Below are positions 38,038 to 49,987 of a DNA stretch of 64,000 bases, one piece after another. Origin of the DNA: Nocardioides lianchengensis (GTDB lineage: Bacteria > Actinomycetota > Actinomycetes > Propionibacteriales > Nocardioidaceae); the NCBI RefSeq assembly GCF_900101465.1, contig NZ_FMZM01000005.1, forward strand, positions 287,384-351,383, in the 5' to 3' direction. The notes beneath the pieces are model-generated. The model was not told the origin of the DNA. It made no database searches and worked only from the letters and a program-made list of their open reading frames with translations. Position 1 is the stretch's first letter, and each line of letters starts with the position of its first letter. The translations under genes were made by a program, and so were the position numbers.

Positions 38038-38787
38038 TCAGTCGAGGACGTGGCGCAGGTAGCGGCCGGGAGCGTCGAGGTAGGCCTTCCAGTGCTGGAC
38101 CAGCTCCAGCTCGTCCCACGTCGTACGACGCAGGCCCCACTCGCCGACCTCCAGGATCGTGGCGCCCGGCATCGCGGCCAGCACGGGGGAGTGCGTGGCG
38201 CACAGCACCTGCCCACCGTCGGAGACCAGGTCGTGGAGGGCGGCGATCAGGCCGAGGGTGGACGAGAAGGACAGAGCGGCCTCGGGCTCGTCCAGGCAGT
38301 AGAAGCCAGGGGTGTCGAAGCGGGTGCGCAGCACCGCCAGGAACGACTCGCCGTGGCTCATCTCGTGGAAGCGGGGTTCGCGCAGCGTGCCCGGGTTCTC
38401 CTCCAGGTAGGTGTAGTAGCCGTGCATGGTCTCGGCGCGCAGGAAGAAGCCCCAACGACCGGAGCCGAGCCCGCGTCGTACCTGGAGGGCGGCGCCGAGC
38501 GGGGACTCCGAGGGGCGCGTCGAGTGCCGAGCCCCGACCGACCCGCCTTCCGGCGACAGGCCGTAGGCCATCGCGACCGCCTCGACGATCGTCGACTTGC
38601 CCGAGCCGTTCTCCCCGACCAGGAACGTGACGCCCTTCGGCAGCTCCAGGCCTCGCCGCAGCAGCTGGGCCACCGCGGGGATCTCCGCCGGCCAGTCCTC
38701 CGGGTCGAGGCCGTGACCGGTGCGCGCGGAGACATGCACCACGGGCGGCTCGTCGAAGTCCACGTCCCGCACCGTAGTCGGCCCCAC
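38038..38787 (-). CDS. AAA/ABC-type ATPase (predicted ATP-binding protein)
   Basis: 249 residues. Walker A GENGSGKST at ~residues 57-65, an ABC-signature-like MSHGESFLAVL, Walker B FYCLDEPEAALS and the His switch ATHSPVL. No membrane or coiled-coil region long enough for an SMC arm. This stand-alone family (AAA_21-like) is widespread and of unknown function. It is divergent from the LigD-polymerase gene with only 17 bp between start codons, so the two may share control. Confidence 0.85.
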   Translation of the reverse strand: MGPTTVRDVDFDEPPVVHVSARTGHGLDPEDWPAEIPAVAQLLRRGLELPKGVTFLVGENGSGKSTIVEAVAMAYGLSPEGGSVGARHSTRPSESPLGAALQVRRGLGSGRWGFFLRAETMHGYYTYLEENPGTLREPRFHEMSHGESFLAVLRTRFDTPGFYCLDEPEAALSFSSTLGLIAALHDLVSDGGQVLCATHSPVLAAMPGATILEVGEWGLRRTTWDELELVQHWKAYLDAPGRYLRHVLD

Positions 38788-38791
38788 CCCC

Positions 38792-38797
38792 TAGATT
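38792..38797 (+). promoter_or_regulatory. -10 element for the LigD-polymerase gene, leaderless arrangement
   Basis: TAGATT ends 7 bases before the ATG at 38805. No ribosome binding site lies between. Confidence 0.6.
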
Positions 38798-38804
38798 GAG
38801 CGGC

Positions 38805-39872
38805 ATGCCCAGCAAGCCGCCCGCGGTCGAGATCGAGGTCGACGACAAGGTGGTCCGGGTCAGCAACCCCGACCGGGTCTACTTCCCGGAGTCGGGAGCC
38901 ACCAAGCTCGACCTGGTCGACTACTACCTCGCGGTCGGGCCCGGCATCGTCAACGCGCTGTTCGAGCGCCCGTGCATGCTGCACCGCTTCCCGAAGGGCC
39001 TGGCCGGCGACAAGGTGCACCAGAAGCGCGTCCCCGCCGGCGCGCCCCCCTGGGTCGAGACGGTGCGGCTGCACTTCCCCCGCTGGAACCGCACCGCCGA
39101 CGAGCTCTGCGTGACCGAGCTGGCCAGCGTGATCTGGGCGGTGCAGATGTCCACGGTCGAGTTCCACCCCTGGAACAGCCGCCGTCATGACACCGAGAAG
39201 CCCGACGAGTGGCGCATCGACCTCGACCCGGGCCCGCTGTGCGACTTCGCCACCGTCCGCCGGGTCGCCCACGTCGTGCACGAGGTGCTCGACGAGCTGG
39301 GTGCGGTCGGCTTCCCCAAGACCAGCGGCGGGTCCGGGCTGCACGTCTACGTCCGGGTCCCGCCCGCCCACGGCTTCTCCGACGTACGACGGGCCGCGCT
39401 GGCCTTCGCCCGCGAGGTCGAGCGCCGGGCCCCCGACGACGTGACGACCGCCTGGTGGCGCAAGGACCGCGACCCCCACCACCTCTTCGTCGACTACAAC
39501 CAGAACGCCCGCGACCACACCATCGCCGCGGCCTACTCGGTCCGCGGGGTCGCCGACGCGCGCGTCTCGACTCCGATCCGCTGGGACGAGGTCGACGACG
39601 TCGATCCCCACGACGGCACGATCTTCACCGTGCCGGCCCGCTTCGCCGAGCTCGGCGACCTGCACGAGGAGATCGACGCCCACCCGTTCGACCTCGCGCC
39701 GCTGCTGGAGTGGGCCGAGCGGGACGAGGCCGCGGGCCAGGAGACCCCCGACCCCCCCGGACGACTGAGGCCGGTGGTCGAGCAGGTTGCGCAGGCCGAC
39801 ACGCTCGTCGCTAGCGCTCCTCGCTGCTCAACCACCGGATCGGCGCGTCCTTTCTTGACTCGTTCCAGATAG
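38805..39872 (+). CDS. Stand-alone LigD-type primase-polymerase domain (PolDom)
   Basis: 355 residues. Archaeo-eukaryotic-primase-type polymerase of the LigD family: PMVRVSNPDRVYFP-like start (VVRVSNPDRVYFPESGATK), catalytic acids in WRIDLDPGP, KTSGGSGLHVYVRV, and VFVDYNQNARDHTIAAAYSVR-type motif (HLFVDYNQNARDHT). In non-homologous end joining it fills gaps and adds ribonucleotides. Neither a ligase domain nor Ku is in the window. The ATG at 38805 is preferred over the TTG at 38796, which overlaps the -10. The last ~30 residues (from VVEQVAQADTLVAS) come from a composite repeat, so the true fold ends near LEWAERDEAAG. Confidence 0.9.
   Translation: MPSKPPAVEIEVDDKVVRVSNPDRVYFPESGATKLDLVDYYLAVGPGIVNALFERPCMLHRFPKGLAGDKVHQKRVPAGAPPWVETVRLHFPRWNRTADELCVTELASVIWAVQMSTVEFHPWNSRRHDTEKPDEWRIDLDPGPLCDFATVRRVAHVVHEVLDELGAVGFPKTSGGSGLHVYVRVPPAHGFSDVRRAALAFAREVERRAPDDVTTAWWRKDRDPHHLFVDYNQNARDHTIAAAYSVRGVADARVSTPIRWDEVDDVDPHDGTIFTVPARFAELGDLHEEIDAHPFDLAPLLEWAERDEAAGQETPDPPGRLRPVVEQVAQADTLVASAPRCSTTGSARPFLTRSR
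39773..39838. repeat. Composite of two truncated hairpin repeats, translated at the LigD-polymerase C-terminus
   Basis: The left part (GGTGGTCGAGCAGGTTGCGCAG) is the first half of a forward copy. The right part, read on the minus strand (GGTGGTTGAGCAGCGAGGAG ... GAGCGTGTCG), matches the copy at 60730. The outer ends thus form an inverted pair GGTGGTCGAG / CTCAACCACC. Confidence 0.75.
39853..39872 (+). promoter_or_regulatory. FurA operator / furA promoter
   Basis: TCTTGACT-N2-TTCCAGATAG closely resembles the FurA operator described upstream of mycobacterial and Streptomyces furA-katG (TTGACT ... TTCCAG). It overlaps the last codons of the preceding gene and ends 18 bp before the furA ATG. Confidence 0.75.
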
Positions 39873-39890
39873 CGCGGCATGCTGGCTCCC

Positions 39891-42606
<2,716 letters not shown>

Positions 42607-42637
42607 CGCCGGCCTGACGCTGCGCTGACCCACCCGG

Positions 42638-42674
42638 CGACCCCGGTCCGTCCTCACAGGACGGGCCGGGGTCG
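42638..42674 (+). terminator. katG terminator
   Basis: 17-bp stem (CGACCCCGGTCCGTCCT and its complement, one G-T pair) with a CAC loop, followed by TTCTC. 31 bp after the katG stop. Confidence 0.85.
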
Positions 42675-42717
42675 TTCTCATCTGGCCCTTAGCAACGCCT
42701 CGTAGCGTCGTCGCATT

Positions 42718-43686
42718 TTGCTGCACGCGAGAGATGCCCGTGAGGTCGCCGTCGTGGTCAACGCCGGATCGCGCCGCGGCGCGGCCGCCGTCGACCGGGT
42801 CGCCGAGCTCCTGGCCCAGGCCGGGTACGACGCCGTCCGCACCTACCCGGTGCTCCGTGGGGCCGACCTGCCGCGCCGGATCGAGGAGGCGCTGGCCACC
42901 GGTCCCGACCTGCTGGTCGCGGGCGGGGGCGACGGCACGGTCAGCTGCGCCGCTGGCCGGGTCGCCGGCACCGGGGTGACGCTGGGCGTGCTGCCGCTGG
43001 GGACGGCGAACGACTTCGCGCGGACCCTCGGCGTACCGGCGGGCCTCGACGAGGCCGTCGCGGCCCTGGTCGCCGGCCGGGTGGTCGACGTGGACCTCGG
43101 ACGGGTCGACGGCCGGGCCTACCTCAACGTGGCCTCGATCGGGCTGTCGGTGGGCGTCACCGAGCGCCTGACACCGCGCCTCAAGCGCCGCCTCGGGCCG
43201 TTGGCCTACCCGCTGGCCACGCTCCTGGCCTACCGCCACCACCGCCCCTTCCGCGCCCGGCTGGAGTTCCCCGACGGCGACCGCGACCCGCTGGAGCTCG
43301 ACGACCTGCTGCAGGTCGCGGTCGGCAACGGTCGGCACTACGGCGGCGGCAACGCGGTGTCGCCGACGGCCTCGATCGATGACCACCTGCTCGACGTCTA
43401 CGCCATCGTCCGGGGCCGGTTCACCGACCACGTGTCGATCGCCCGGATCCTCAAGGACGGCTCCTTCATCGAGCATGAGCGGGTCCACCACCTGACCACC
43501 CGTGCGGTCCGGGTGGTCACCGACCCGCCGCTCCCGGTCAACCTGGACGGCGAGATCGCCGCCACCACGCCCGCGACCTTCACCGTCGAGCGCAACGCGG
43601 TCCACGTCGTCGTGCCGCTCGGCTCCGAGGCGGCGCGGCTCGACGGCCCGCGGGCCCATGAGCCAACTGAGCGGTACGGCGCTTGA
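42718..43686 (+). CDS. Diacylglycerol/lipid kinase family protein (YegS/BmrU type)
   Basis: 322 residues. Catalytic domain with VVVNAGSRRGAAA and the nucleotide-binding GGGDGTVS (~residues 67-74), then PLGTANDFARTLGVP. The beta-sandwich half contains NGRHYGGGNAVSPTASIDDHLLDVY. Phosphorylates a lipid such as diacylglycerol or a sphingosine-like compound. Starts with the rare codon TTG; no other start fits before the conserved VAVVVNAG. A possible -10 (TAGCGT, 42703-42708) lies 9 bases upstream of the start. Confidence 0.88.
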   Translation: MLHARDAREVAVVVNAGSRRGAAAVDRVAELLAQAGYDAVRTYPVLRGADLPRRIEEALATGPDLLVAGGGDGTVSCAAGRVAGTGVTLGVLPLGTANDFARTLGVPAGLDEAVAALVAGRVVDVDLGRVDGRAYLNVASIGLSVGVTERLTPRLKRRLGPLAYPLATLLAYRHHRPFRARLEFPDGDRDPLELDDLLQVAVGNGRHYGGGNAVSPTASIDDHLLDVYAIVRGRFTDHVSIARILKDGSFIEHERVHHLTTRAVRVVTDPPLPVNLDGEIAATTPATFTVERNAVHVVVPLGSEAARLDGPRAHEPTERYGA

Positions 43687-43717
43687 CGCGACCCGGGGCC
43701 GCTGCGACGTTGCGGGG

Positions 43718-44830
43718 ATGCCCGACGTCGTCGCCCTGGCCCGGCTCGGCGGCCGGGTGGTCCGCGAGGCCTCCCGCGCGGCGCTCGCCCCGACGAGCGG
43801 CCTGCCCCGCCGCGTCCAGGAGTACGACGCCGCCGCGCTGACCCGGCTGCTCGGCCGCCGCGTGGACGCGGTGACCGTGCTCGCGGGGTCCTCCGGCACG
43901 ACCGATCGGGCCCGGTTGGGATTGCGCGGGCGCGCCGTACCGCCCTCGGTGTTCGTCAAGGCCACCGCGGGGGAGGCCGGCACCCGGGTGTTCGGCGGGC
44001 TGGCCCGGCTGGGCGCGGTCGAGGTCGGCTTCTACCGCGACCTGCGCCCCGGCCTGCCCGTCGAGGCGCCCGCCCTGGTCGCGGCCCGCCAGGAGGGCCG
44101 GACCGGTCGGTTCGCGGTCGTTCTGGAGGACCTCGCCGCCCGGGGCGCCCGGTTCGTCGACACCCGCACCCCGCTGACGCCCGACCGGGTGGCGGCGGTG
44201 CTGCGCGAGCTCGCGCTGCTCCACGGCCGCACGCACGGGAGACGCACGCCGCGCTGGCTCGGCACCAACGCGGGCGACGCCTTCCTCCCGCTGGTCGACG
44301 CCACCCTCGGGCGCCTGCAGCAGCGGGTGCTGCGCCACGACCCGACGCTCACCTCGGCGGCCGCCGAGCCGCTGCTGCGCGGCTACGGGCACTGGGCCCG
44401 GCTCCTCGACGACGGACCACCGAGCGTCCTGCACGGGGACCCGCACCCGGGCAACGTCTACCTCCTCGACGGGGCCGCTGGCGGCGAGCGGGCCGGGCTG
44501 CTCGACTGGCAGGCCGTGCGGCGGGGCGTGGGTCTGCGCGACGCGTCGTACCACCTGGTCCTCGCGCTGGAGCCCGACGTACGACGGGCCGTCGAGCGCG
44601 ACCTGCTCGACGACTACCGCACGGCGCTGCGCAGCGCCGGCGGTCCGGACCTGTCCGCGGCGGAGACCTGGGCCGGCTACCGCAGACAGGTCGCCTACGC
44701 CTACGTCTCGACGGTCTTCACCGTCGGGCTCGGCGGCCTCCAGGGTGCCGACGTGGCGGCCGTCGGCCTGCGTCGGGCGCTCGCCGCCGTCGAGGACCTG
44801 GACACCGCCGAGGCCCTGCGGCACCCCTAG
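43718..44830 (+). CDS. Aminoglycoside-phosphotransferase-like kinase family protein
   Basis: 370 residues, APH/choline kinase fold. Catalytic loop [14 protein letters not shown] (~residues 240-253) with the base Asp and Asn, and metal-binding Asp in [11 protein letters not shown]. Lys in SVFVKAT (N-lobe) likely binds ATP. Despite the name, most actinobacterial members act on small metabolites; nothing here suggests antibiotic resistance. The ATG at 43718 leaves 31 bp after the lipid kinase stop. Confidence 0.85.
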   Translation: MPDVVALARLGGRVVREASRAALAPTSGLPRRVQEYDAAALTRLLGRRVDAVTVLAGSSGTTDRARLGLRGRAVPPSVFVKATAGEAGTRVFGGLARLGAVEVGFYRDLRPGLPVEAPALVAARQEGRTGRFAVVLEDLAARGARFVDTRTPLTPDRVAAVLRELALLHGRTHGRRTPRWLGTNAGDAFLPLVDATLGRLQQRVLRHDPTLTSAAAEPLLRGYGHWARLLDDGPPSVLHGDPHPGNVYLLDGAAGGERAGLLDWQAVRRGVGLRDASYHLVLALEPDVRRAVERDLLDDYRTALRSAGGPDLSAAETWAGYRRQVAYAYVSTVFTVGLGGLQGADVAAVGLRRALAAVEDLDTAEALRHP

Positions 44831-44833
44831 GAT
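44828..44833 (+). promoter_or_regulatory. -10 element for rpe, leaderless arrangement
   Basis: TAGGAT begins in the stop codon of the preceding gene and ends 7 bases before the rpe GTG. Confidence 0.55.
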
Positions 44834-44840
44834 CGCCCGC

Positions 44841-45500
44841 GTGGGTATCCAGATCACGCCGAGCATCCTGAACGCCGACTTCGCCGCCCTGGGCGCGGAG
44901 GTCGCGCGGATCCCCAGTGCCGACTGGGTGCACGTCGACGTGATGGACAACCACTTCGTGCCCAACCTGACCTTCGGTCCGACGATGGTCGAGGCGCTCG
45001 CCCGCAGCACCGACCTGCCCCTCGACGCGCACCTGATGATCGCCGATCCCGACCGGCATGCGCCGACGTACGCCGAAGCGGGCTGCGGGTCGGTGACCTT
45101 CCACGTCGAGGCGGCGGCCGCCCCCGTGCGGCTGGCCCGCGAGATCCGCGCGGCCGGGGCCCGGGCGAGCATGGCGCTGCGGCCGGCCACGCCGGTCGAG
45201 CCCTACGAGGATCTGCTCCCCGAGCTCGACATGCTGCTGCTGATGACCGTCGAGCCGGGCTTCGGCGGCCAGAAGTTCCTCGACCTGGTGCTGCCCAAGA
45301 TCCGTCGTGCCCGGGCGCTGATGGAGAAGCACGGCGTCGAGACCTGGCTGCAGGTCGATGGCGGCGTCTCCCTGGAGACCATCGAGCGCTGTGCCGAGGC
45401 CGGCGCGGACGTGTTCGTGGCCGGCTCGGCGGTCTACTCCGCCGACGACCCGGACGCGATGGTCGAGGCGCTGCGCGCCGCGGCCGAGGCAGCCGGGTGA
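44841..45500 (+). CDS. rpe: Ribulose-phosphate 3-epimerase
   Basis: 219 residues, TIM barrel of the pentose phosphate pathway. Metal and catalytic residues in [38 protein letters not shown] and [12 protein letters not shown], plus the C-terminal [10 protein letters not shown] and [11 protein letters not shown] start with a leaderless -10. Directly precedes the RNA repair pair. Confidence 0.97.
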   Translation: MGIQITPSILNADFAALGAEVARIPSADWVHVDVMDNHFVPNLTFGPTMVEALARSTDLPLDAHLMIADPDRHAPTYAEAGCGSVTFHVEAAAAPVRLAREIRAAGARASMALRPATPVEPYEDLLPELDMLLLMTVEPGFGGQKFLDLVLPKIRRARALMEKHGVETWLQVDGGVSLETIERCAEAGADVFVAGSAVYSADDPDAMVEALRAAAEAAG

Positions 45501-45507
45501 CGCTCCC

Positions 45508-46869
45508 GTGCTGCTGACCGTCTCGACCACCCACGAGCCCGCGCGCGACCTCGGCTACCTGCTGCACAAGCACCCCGACCGGGTGCAGGAGTTCCGGCAG
45601 TCGTTCGGGACCGCCACCGTGCTCTTCCCTGAGGCCACCGACGAGCGGACCACGGTCGCGCTGCTGCTCGACGTCGACCCGGTGCGGCTGGCCCGGTCGA
45701 GGCCGCGCAACGCGCCCGACTTCAGCCTGGCCCAGTACGTCAACGACCGGCCGTACGCCGCGTCCTCGCTGCTCGCGGTCGCCCTCGGCGACGTGTTCAG
45801 CACCGCGCGGGCCGGCCGCGGCGGGTCCCGCCAGGACCTCGCCGACACCGCGCTCCCGCTGGTGATCGAGGTGCCGGTGCTGCCGTGCCGCGGCGGCAGC
45901 GAGGTCGCGCACCGCCTGTTCGCCCCGCTCGGCTGGAGTGTCGAGGCCGACCCGCTGCCGCTCGACGAGCGGTTCCCGGCCTGGGGCGACTCCCGCTACG
46001 TGCGGCTCCGGCTGACCGGCACGGTCCGGCTCGCCGACGCGCTCAACCAGCTCTACGTCCTGCTGCCGGTGCTCGACGAGTCGAAGCACTACTGGCAGCC
46101 CGCCGACGAGGTCGACAAGCTGCTCCGCTCCGGTGGCGACTGGCTGGCCACCCACCCCGAGCGCGAGCTGGTGACCCGGCGCTACCTGGCCCGCACCGGC
46201 CTCGCGCGTGCCGCCCTGGTCCGGCTGGCCGAGGTCGGGGGCGACGTCGCGGACGAGACCGACGAGCGGCCGGTGCCGCTCAACACGCGACGCCGGGACG
46301 CCGTGCTGCAGGTGCTCTCCGAGCTCGGGGCCACCTCGGTGATCGACCTCGGCTGCGGCCAGGGCCAGCTGGTCGAGGCGCTGCTGGGCGACCCGTCGTA
46401 CACCCGGGTCGCGGGGATGGAGGTCTCCAGCGGTGCCCTGCGCCAGGCCGCGCGCCGGCTGCGGACCGACGAGATGGGGGAGCGGCAGGCCGAGCGGCTG
46501 ACCCTCTTCCAGGGCGCGCTGACCTACGAGGACCCGCGCCTCGCCGGGTACGACGCCGCGGTGCTGATGGAGGTCGTCGAGCACGTCGACCCGCCCCGGC
46601 TGGCCGCCCTCGAGCACGTCGTCTTCGCGACGGCGCGGCCCGGGGCCGTCGTCCTGACCACGCCGAACGCCGACTACAACCCGCGCTACGAGCACCTGGT
46701 CGGGATGCGGCACCCCGACCACCGCTTCGAGTGGACCCGGGCCGAGCTGGCGGACTGGGCGGGCGGCGTCGCCGAGCGGAACGGGTACGACGTCGAGCTC
46801 CGCGGCATCGGCGACCCCGACCCCGAGCTCGGCGCCCCGACCCAGCTGGCGGTGTTCCGACGTGCCTGA
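45508..46869 (+). CDS. hen1: Bacterial Hen1: RNA 3'-terminal ribose 2'-O-methyltransferase
   Basis: 453 residues. The N-terminal half (LLTVSTTHEPARDLGYLLHKHPDRVQ ...) is the domain that binds and activates Pnkp; the C-terminal half is the methyltransferase with the SAM motif VIDLGCGQGQLVEALL (~residue 270) and the metal-binding E-x2-E-H in LMEVVEHVDPPRL plus His in GMRHPDHRFEWTR. It methylates the 3' end at a cut before Pnkp seals it, so that a toxin cannot cut the same site again. GTG start; ends inside the pnkp start (8-bp overlap). Confidence 0.95.
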   Translation: MLLTVSTTHEPARDLGYLLHKHPDRVQEFRQSFGTATVLFPEATDERTTVALLLDVDPVRLARSRPRNAPDFSLAQYVNDRPYAASSLLAVALGDVFSTARAGRGGSRQDLADTALPLVIEVPVLPCRGGSEVAHRLFAPLGWSVEADPLPLDERFPAWGDSRYVRLRLTGTVRLADALNQLYVLLPVLDESKHYWQPADEVDKLLRSGGDWLATHPERELVTRRYLARTGLARAALVRLAEVGGDVADETDERPVPLNTRRRDAVLQVLSELGATSVIDLGCGQGQLVEALLGDPSYTRVAGMEVSSGALRQAARRLRTDEMGERQAERLTLFQGALTYEDPRLAGYDAAVLMEVVEHVDPPRLAALEHVVFATARPGAVVLTTPNADYNPRYEHLVGMRHPDHRFEWTRAELADWAGGVAERNGYDVELRGIGDPDPELGAPTQLAVFRRA

Positions 46870-49381
46870 GCTGAGGATCCCCGAGCGCGGGCTGGTGATC
46901 CTGGTCGGCGTGTCCGGCAGCGGGAAGTCCACCTTCGCGGCCCGCCACTTCGCCCCCACCCAGGTGATCTCCAGCGACTTCTGCCGGGGGCTGGTCGCCG
47001 ACGACGAGAACGACCAGGACGCCACCCGCGACGCCTTCGACGTCCTGCACTACATCGTCGGCACCCGGCTGCGCCGCGGCCTGCTGACCGTTGTGGACGC
47101 GACCAACGTCCAGGACCGCGCCCGGGCGAGCCTGATCGAGGTGGCCCGCGAGCACGACGTCCTGGTCGACGCGATCGTCCTGGACGTCCCCGAGTCCGTC
47201 GCCCAGGAGCGCAACCGGCTGCGTCCCGACCGTGACTTCGGCCGGCAGGTGGTGGCGCGCCAGCACCGCGACCTGCGCAAGGGCCTCTCCCGGATGGGGA
47301 AGCGGATACGGCGCGTCCACGTGCTGCAGGGCACCGACGAGATCGACGCCGCGACGGTGGTCACGGAGCGTCCCTGGAACGACCGTCGCGACCTCACCGG
47401 CCCCTTCGACCTGGTCGGCGACGTGCACGGCTGCGCCTCCGAGCTGCGCACCCTGCTCGGCGAGCTCGGCTGGGACCTCGAGTACGACGACCGCGGCCGG
47501 GCCGTCGGCGCCGCGCACCCGGAGGGTCGGACCGCCGTCTTCGTCGGCGACCTGGTCGACCGCGGCCCGGACACCCCGGGCGTGCTGCGCCTCGTGATGG
47601 GCATGGTCGCGGCCGGCAGCGCGCTCTGCGTCAGCGGCAACCACGAGGCCAAGCTGGTCCGGGCGCTGAAGGGCTCCGACGTCCGCCGTACGCACGGGCT
47701 GGCGGAGTCGCTCGACCAGCTCGAGGGGGAGAGCGCGGAGTTCCGGGCCGCCGCGCTCACCTTCATGGACGGCCTGATCAGCCATTACGTCCTCGACGAG
47801 GGCCGGTTGGTGGTGGCCCACGCGGGGCTGAAGGAGTCCTACCACGGCCGGACCTCGGGCCGGGTCCGCTCGTTCGCCCTGTACGGCGACACCACCGGCG
47901 AGACCGACGAGTTCGGGCTGCCGGTGCGCTACCCGTGGGCGCAGGAGTACCGGGGCCGCGCGATGGTGGTCTACGGCCACACGCCGGTCCCGGAGACCGA
48001 GTGGGTCAACAACACCATCTGCCTCGACACCGGCGTCGTCTTCGGTGGCGCGCTGACCGCCCTGCGCTACCCGGGCAAGGAGGTCGTCTCCGTCCCTGCG
48101 GAGCAGCAGTGGTTCGAGCCGGTCCGTCCGCTCGCCCCGCCGGTTCCCGAGCGCGCTCCCGGCACCCTCCGCCTGGAGGACGTGCTCACGCCGGGCGCCC
48201 CGACCTGGCTGAGCACCCGCACCGGGAAGGTCAAGGTCCCGGAGGAGAACGCCGCCGCCGCGCTGGAGGTGATGAGCCGGTTCGCGGTCGATCCGCGCTG
48301 GCTGGTGCACCTGCCGGCGACCATGGCCCCCGCACCGGCGTCCCGCGAGGACGGCTACCTCGAGCACCCCGAGCAGGCCTTCGACGCCTATGCCCGGGCG
48401 GGGGTGGAGTCGGTCGTGTGCGAGGAGAAGCACATGGGCTCGCGGGCGATCGTGGTGCTGGCCCGCGACGAGGCCTCCGCCGAGCGACGCTTCGGGGTCG
48501 CCGACGGCTCCACCGGGACCGTGCACACGCGCACCGGCCGGGCGTTCTTCGATCCGACCCTCACCGGCCGGCGGGTCGACGGGCTGCGCGCGTCCTGCGC
48601 CCCGCTGTTCGAGCAGCTGGCGACCGACTGGCTGGTCCTGGACGCCGAGCTGCTGCCGTGGTCGGCCAAGGCCGAGGGCCTGATCCGGGAGCAGTACGCC
48701 GCGGTCGGCACCGCGGCCCACCACGCACTCCCGGCCGTGCAGCGGGTGCTGGACGCGGCCGCCGGCCGCGGGCTCGAGGTCGCCGGACTGGCCGACCGCG
48801 CGGCCCGTCGTACCGCGGGAGCGGACGCGTTCCGGGACGCCTACGCGGCCTACGTGCGACCCACCGACGGCCTCGACGGCGTCACCCTGGCCCCGTTCCA
48901 GGTGCTCGCGGCCGAGGGCCGCAACCTGGCGGCCAGCGAGCCGCACCCCTGGCACCTGGCGCAGCTCGGCGTCCTCGCCGGCCCGCTGCTCACCCCGACC
49001 CGGCACCGCATCGTGGACCTGGCCTCGCCGGACTCACGCGCGGCCGCGACCCGGTGGTGGCTCGACCTGACCGCGGCCGGGGGCGAGGGGATGGTCGTCA
49101 AGCCCGCCCACCTCGTCGACCGCGCCGGGAAGGTGCAGCCGGGCCTGAAGGTGCGCGGCCGCGACTACCTGCGCCTGGTCTACGGGCCCGACTACCTCGA
49201 CTCGCTCGACCTGCTGCGCGGCCGGGACACCGGCCGCAAGGGTGGCCTGGCGATCCGCGAGCACCGGCTGGGCCTGGAGTCGCTCGACCTGCTGGTCGAG
49301 GGCGAGCCGCTGTGGCGGGTGCACCAGGCGGTGTTCGCGGTCCTCGCGCTCGAGTCGGAGCCCGTCGACCCGCGGCTGTGA
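46862..49381 (+). CDS. pnkp: Polynucleotide kinase-phosphatase (Pnkp), bacterial RNA repair
   Basis: 839 residues in three domains: 5'-kinase with P-loop GVSGSGKST (~residues 16-24); calcineurin-like 2',3'-phosphatase (~residues 180-420) with GDVHGC, GDLVDRGP, GNHE and GHTP; and a ligase-like adenylyltransferase with the nucleotide lysine in CEEKHMGSRAI (~residue 525). It heals cleaved RNA ends, such as tRNAs cut by ribotoxins, and seals them only with Hen1. GTG start. Ends 18 bp from the convergent TetR gene. Confidence 0.96.
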   Translation: MPELRIPERGLVILVGVSGSGKSTFAARHFAPTQVISSDFCRGLVADDENDQDATRDAFDVLHYIVGTRLRRGLLTVVDATNVQDRARASLIEVAREHDVLVDAIVLDVPESVAQERNRLRPDRDFGRQVVARQHRDLRKGLSRMGKRIRRVHVLQGTDEIDAATVVTERPWNDRRDLTGPFDLVGDVHGCASELRTLLGELGWDLEYDDRGRAVGAAHPEGRTAVFVGDLVDRGPDTPGVLRLVMGMVAAGSALCVSGNHEAKLVRALKGSDVRRTHGLAESLDQLEGESAEFRAAALTFMDGLISHYVLDEGRLVVAHAGLKESYHGRTSGRVRSFALYGDTTGETDEFGLPVRYPWAQEYRGRAMVVYGHTPVPETEWVNNTICLDTGVVFGGALTALRYPGKEVVSVPAEQQWFEPVRPLAPPVPERAPGTLRLEDVLTPGAPTWLSTRTGKVKVPEENAAAALEVMSRFAVDPRWLVHLPATMAPAPASREDGYLEHPEQAFDAYARAGVESVVCEEKHMGSRAIVVLARDEASAERRFGVADGSTGTVHTRTGRAFFDPTLTGRRVDGLRASCAPLFEQLATDWLVLDAELLPWSAKAEGLIREQYAAVGTAAHHALPAVQRVLDAAAGRGLEVAGLADRAARRTAGADAFRDAYAAYVRPTDGLDGVTLAPFQVLAAEGRNLAASEPHPWHLAQLGVLAGPLLTPTRHRIVDLASPDSRAAATRWWLDLTAAGGEGMVVKPAHLVDRAGKVQPGLKVRGRDYLRLVYGPDYLDSLDLLRGRDTGRKGGLAIREHRLGLESLDLLVEGEPLWRVHQAVFAVLALESEPVDPRL

Positions 49382-49399
49382 CGGGTCGTCGACGCCGGC

Positions 49400-49924
49400 T
49401 CAGACCGCGTCGACGAGGATCCGCCGGGCCAGCCCGACGTCGAGCGGGTCGCAGTAGCGCGTGGTGGCGGCCCGCAGCCCGTGCAGCAGCGCCTGCACCA
49501 GCTCGACCTGCTCCGGGTCCCGGCAGCGGTCACCGGCCGCGCCGTACAGCATGGACTGCTCCCTCTCCGCCACGGCCGCCACGCTGTTCCCGACGTGCTC
49601 GTCGCGGCGACCGAGCTCGACCACCCCCAACCACGCCCGGGTGAGCATGATCCCGTCCTCGTCGTCGCGCAGCATCGCGCCGACACCGGTCGCGCGGACC
49701 TCGCTCTGGCAGGCGTCCACCAGCGCGAGGCCGATCCGATAGCTCAGCACGCGCAGCAGTCGCTCGCGGGACTCGTAGTGGTGGTAGAGCGAGGCGATGC
49801 TGAGCTTGATCTCCGCGGCGATCCGCCGGCTCGACGGCGCCTCGAGGCCACCCTCGTCGATCAGCCGGGCCAGGGTGTGGGCCAGCTCGTCGGTGCGGGT
49901 GTTGGTGTCGAGGAGTCGGGGCAC
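49400..49924 (-). CDS. TetR-family transcriptional regulator
   Basis: 174 residues. N-terminal helix-turn-helix (SSRRIAAEIKLSIASLYHHYESRERLLRV, residues ~31-59) and a ligand domain of the usual length. GTG start. Its own upstream region has two dyads (49988-50005 and 50022-50045) that could be its operators; the targets and ligand are unknown. It does not look like part of the riboflavin operon, which has its own riboswitch. Confidence 0.88.
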   Translation of the reverse strand: MPRLLDTNTRTDELAHTLARLIDEGGLEAPSSRRIAAEIKLSIASLYHHYESRERLLRVLSYRIGLALVDACQSEVRATGVGAMLRDDEDGIMLTRAWLGVVELGRRDEHVGNSVAAVAEREQSMLYGAAGDRCRDPEQVELVQALLHGLRAATTRYCDPLDVGLARRILVDAV

Positions 49925-49987
49925 CCCCCGATGCTGACCGATCCGCCGGCCGGTGGCGACCGGGCCTCCACAGCCTCGGGAATCGGT

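Noticed and set aside
38796..38798. TTG at 38796 as the start of the LigD-polymerase gene
   Set aside because: It overlaps the likely -10 TAGATT; the ATG at 38805 is 7 bases after the -10 and gives the normal N-terminus.
43718..44830. Aminoglycoside resistance gene
   Set aside because: Only the general kinase fold is shared; no resistance context, and such kinases are common housekeeping proteins in actinobacteria.
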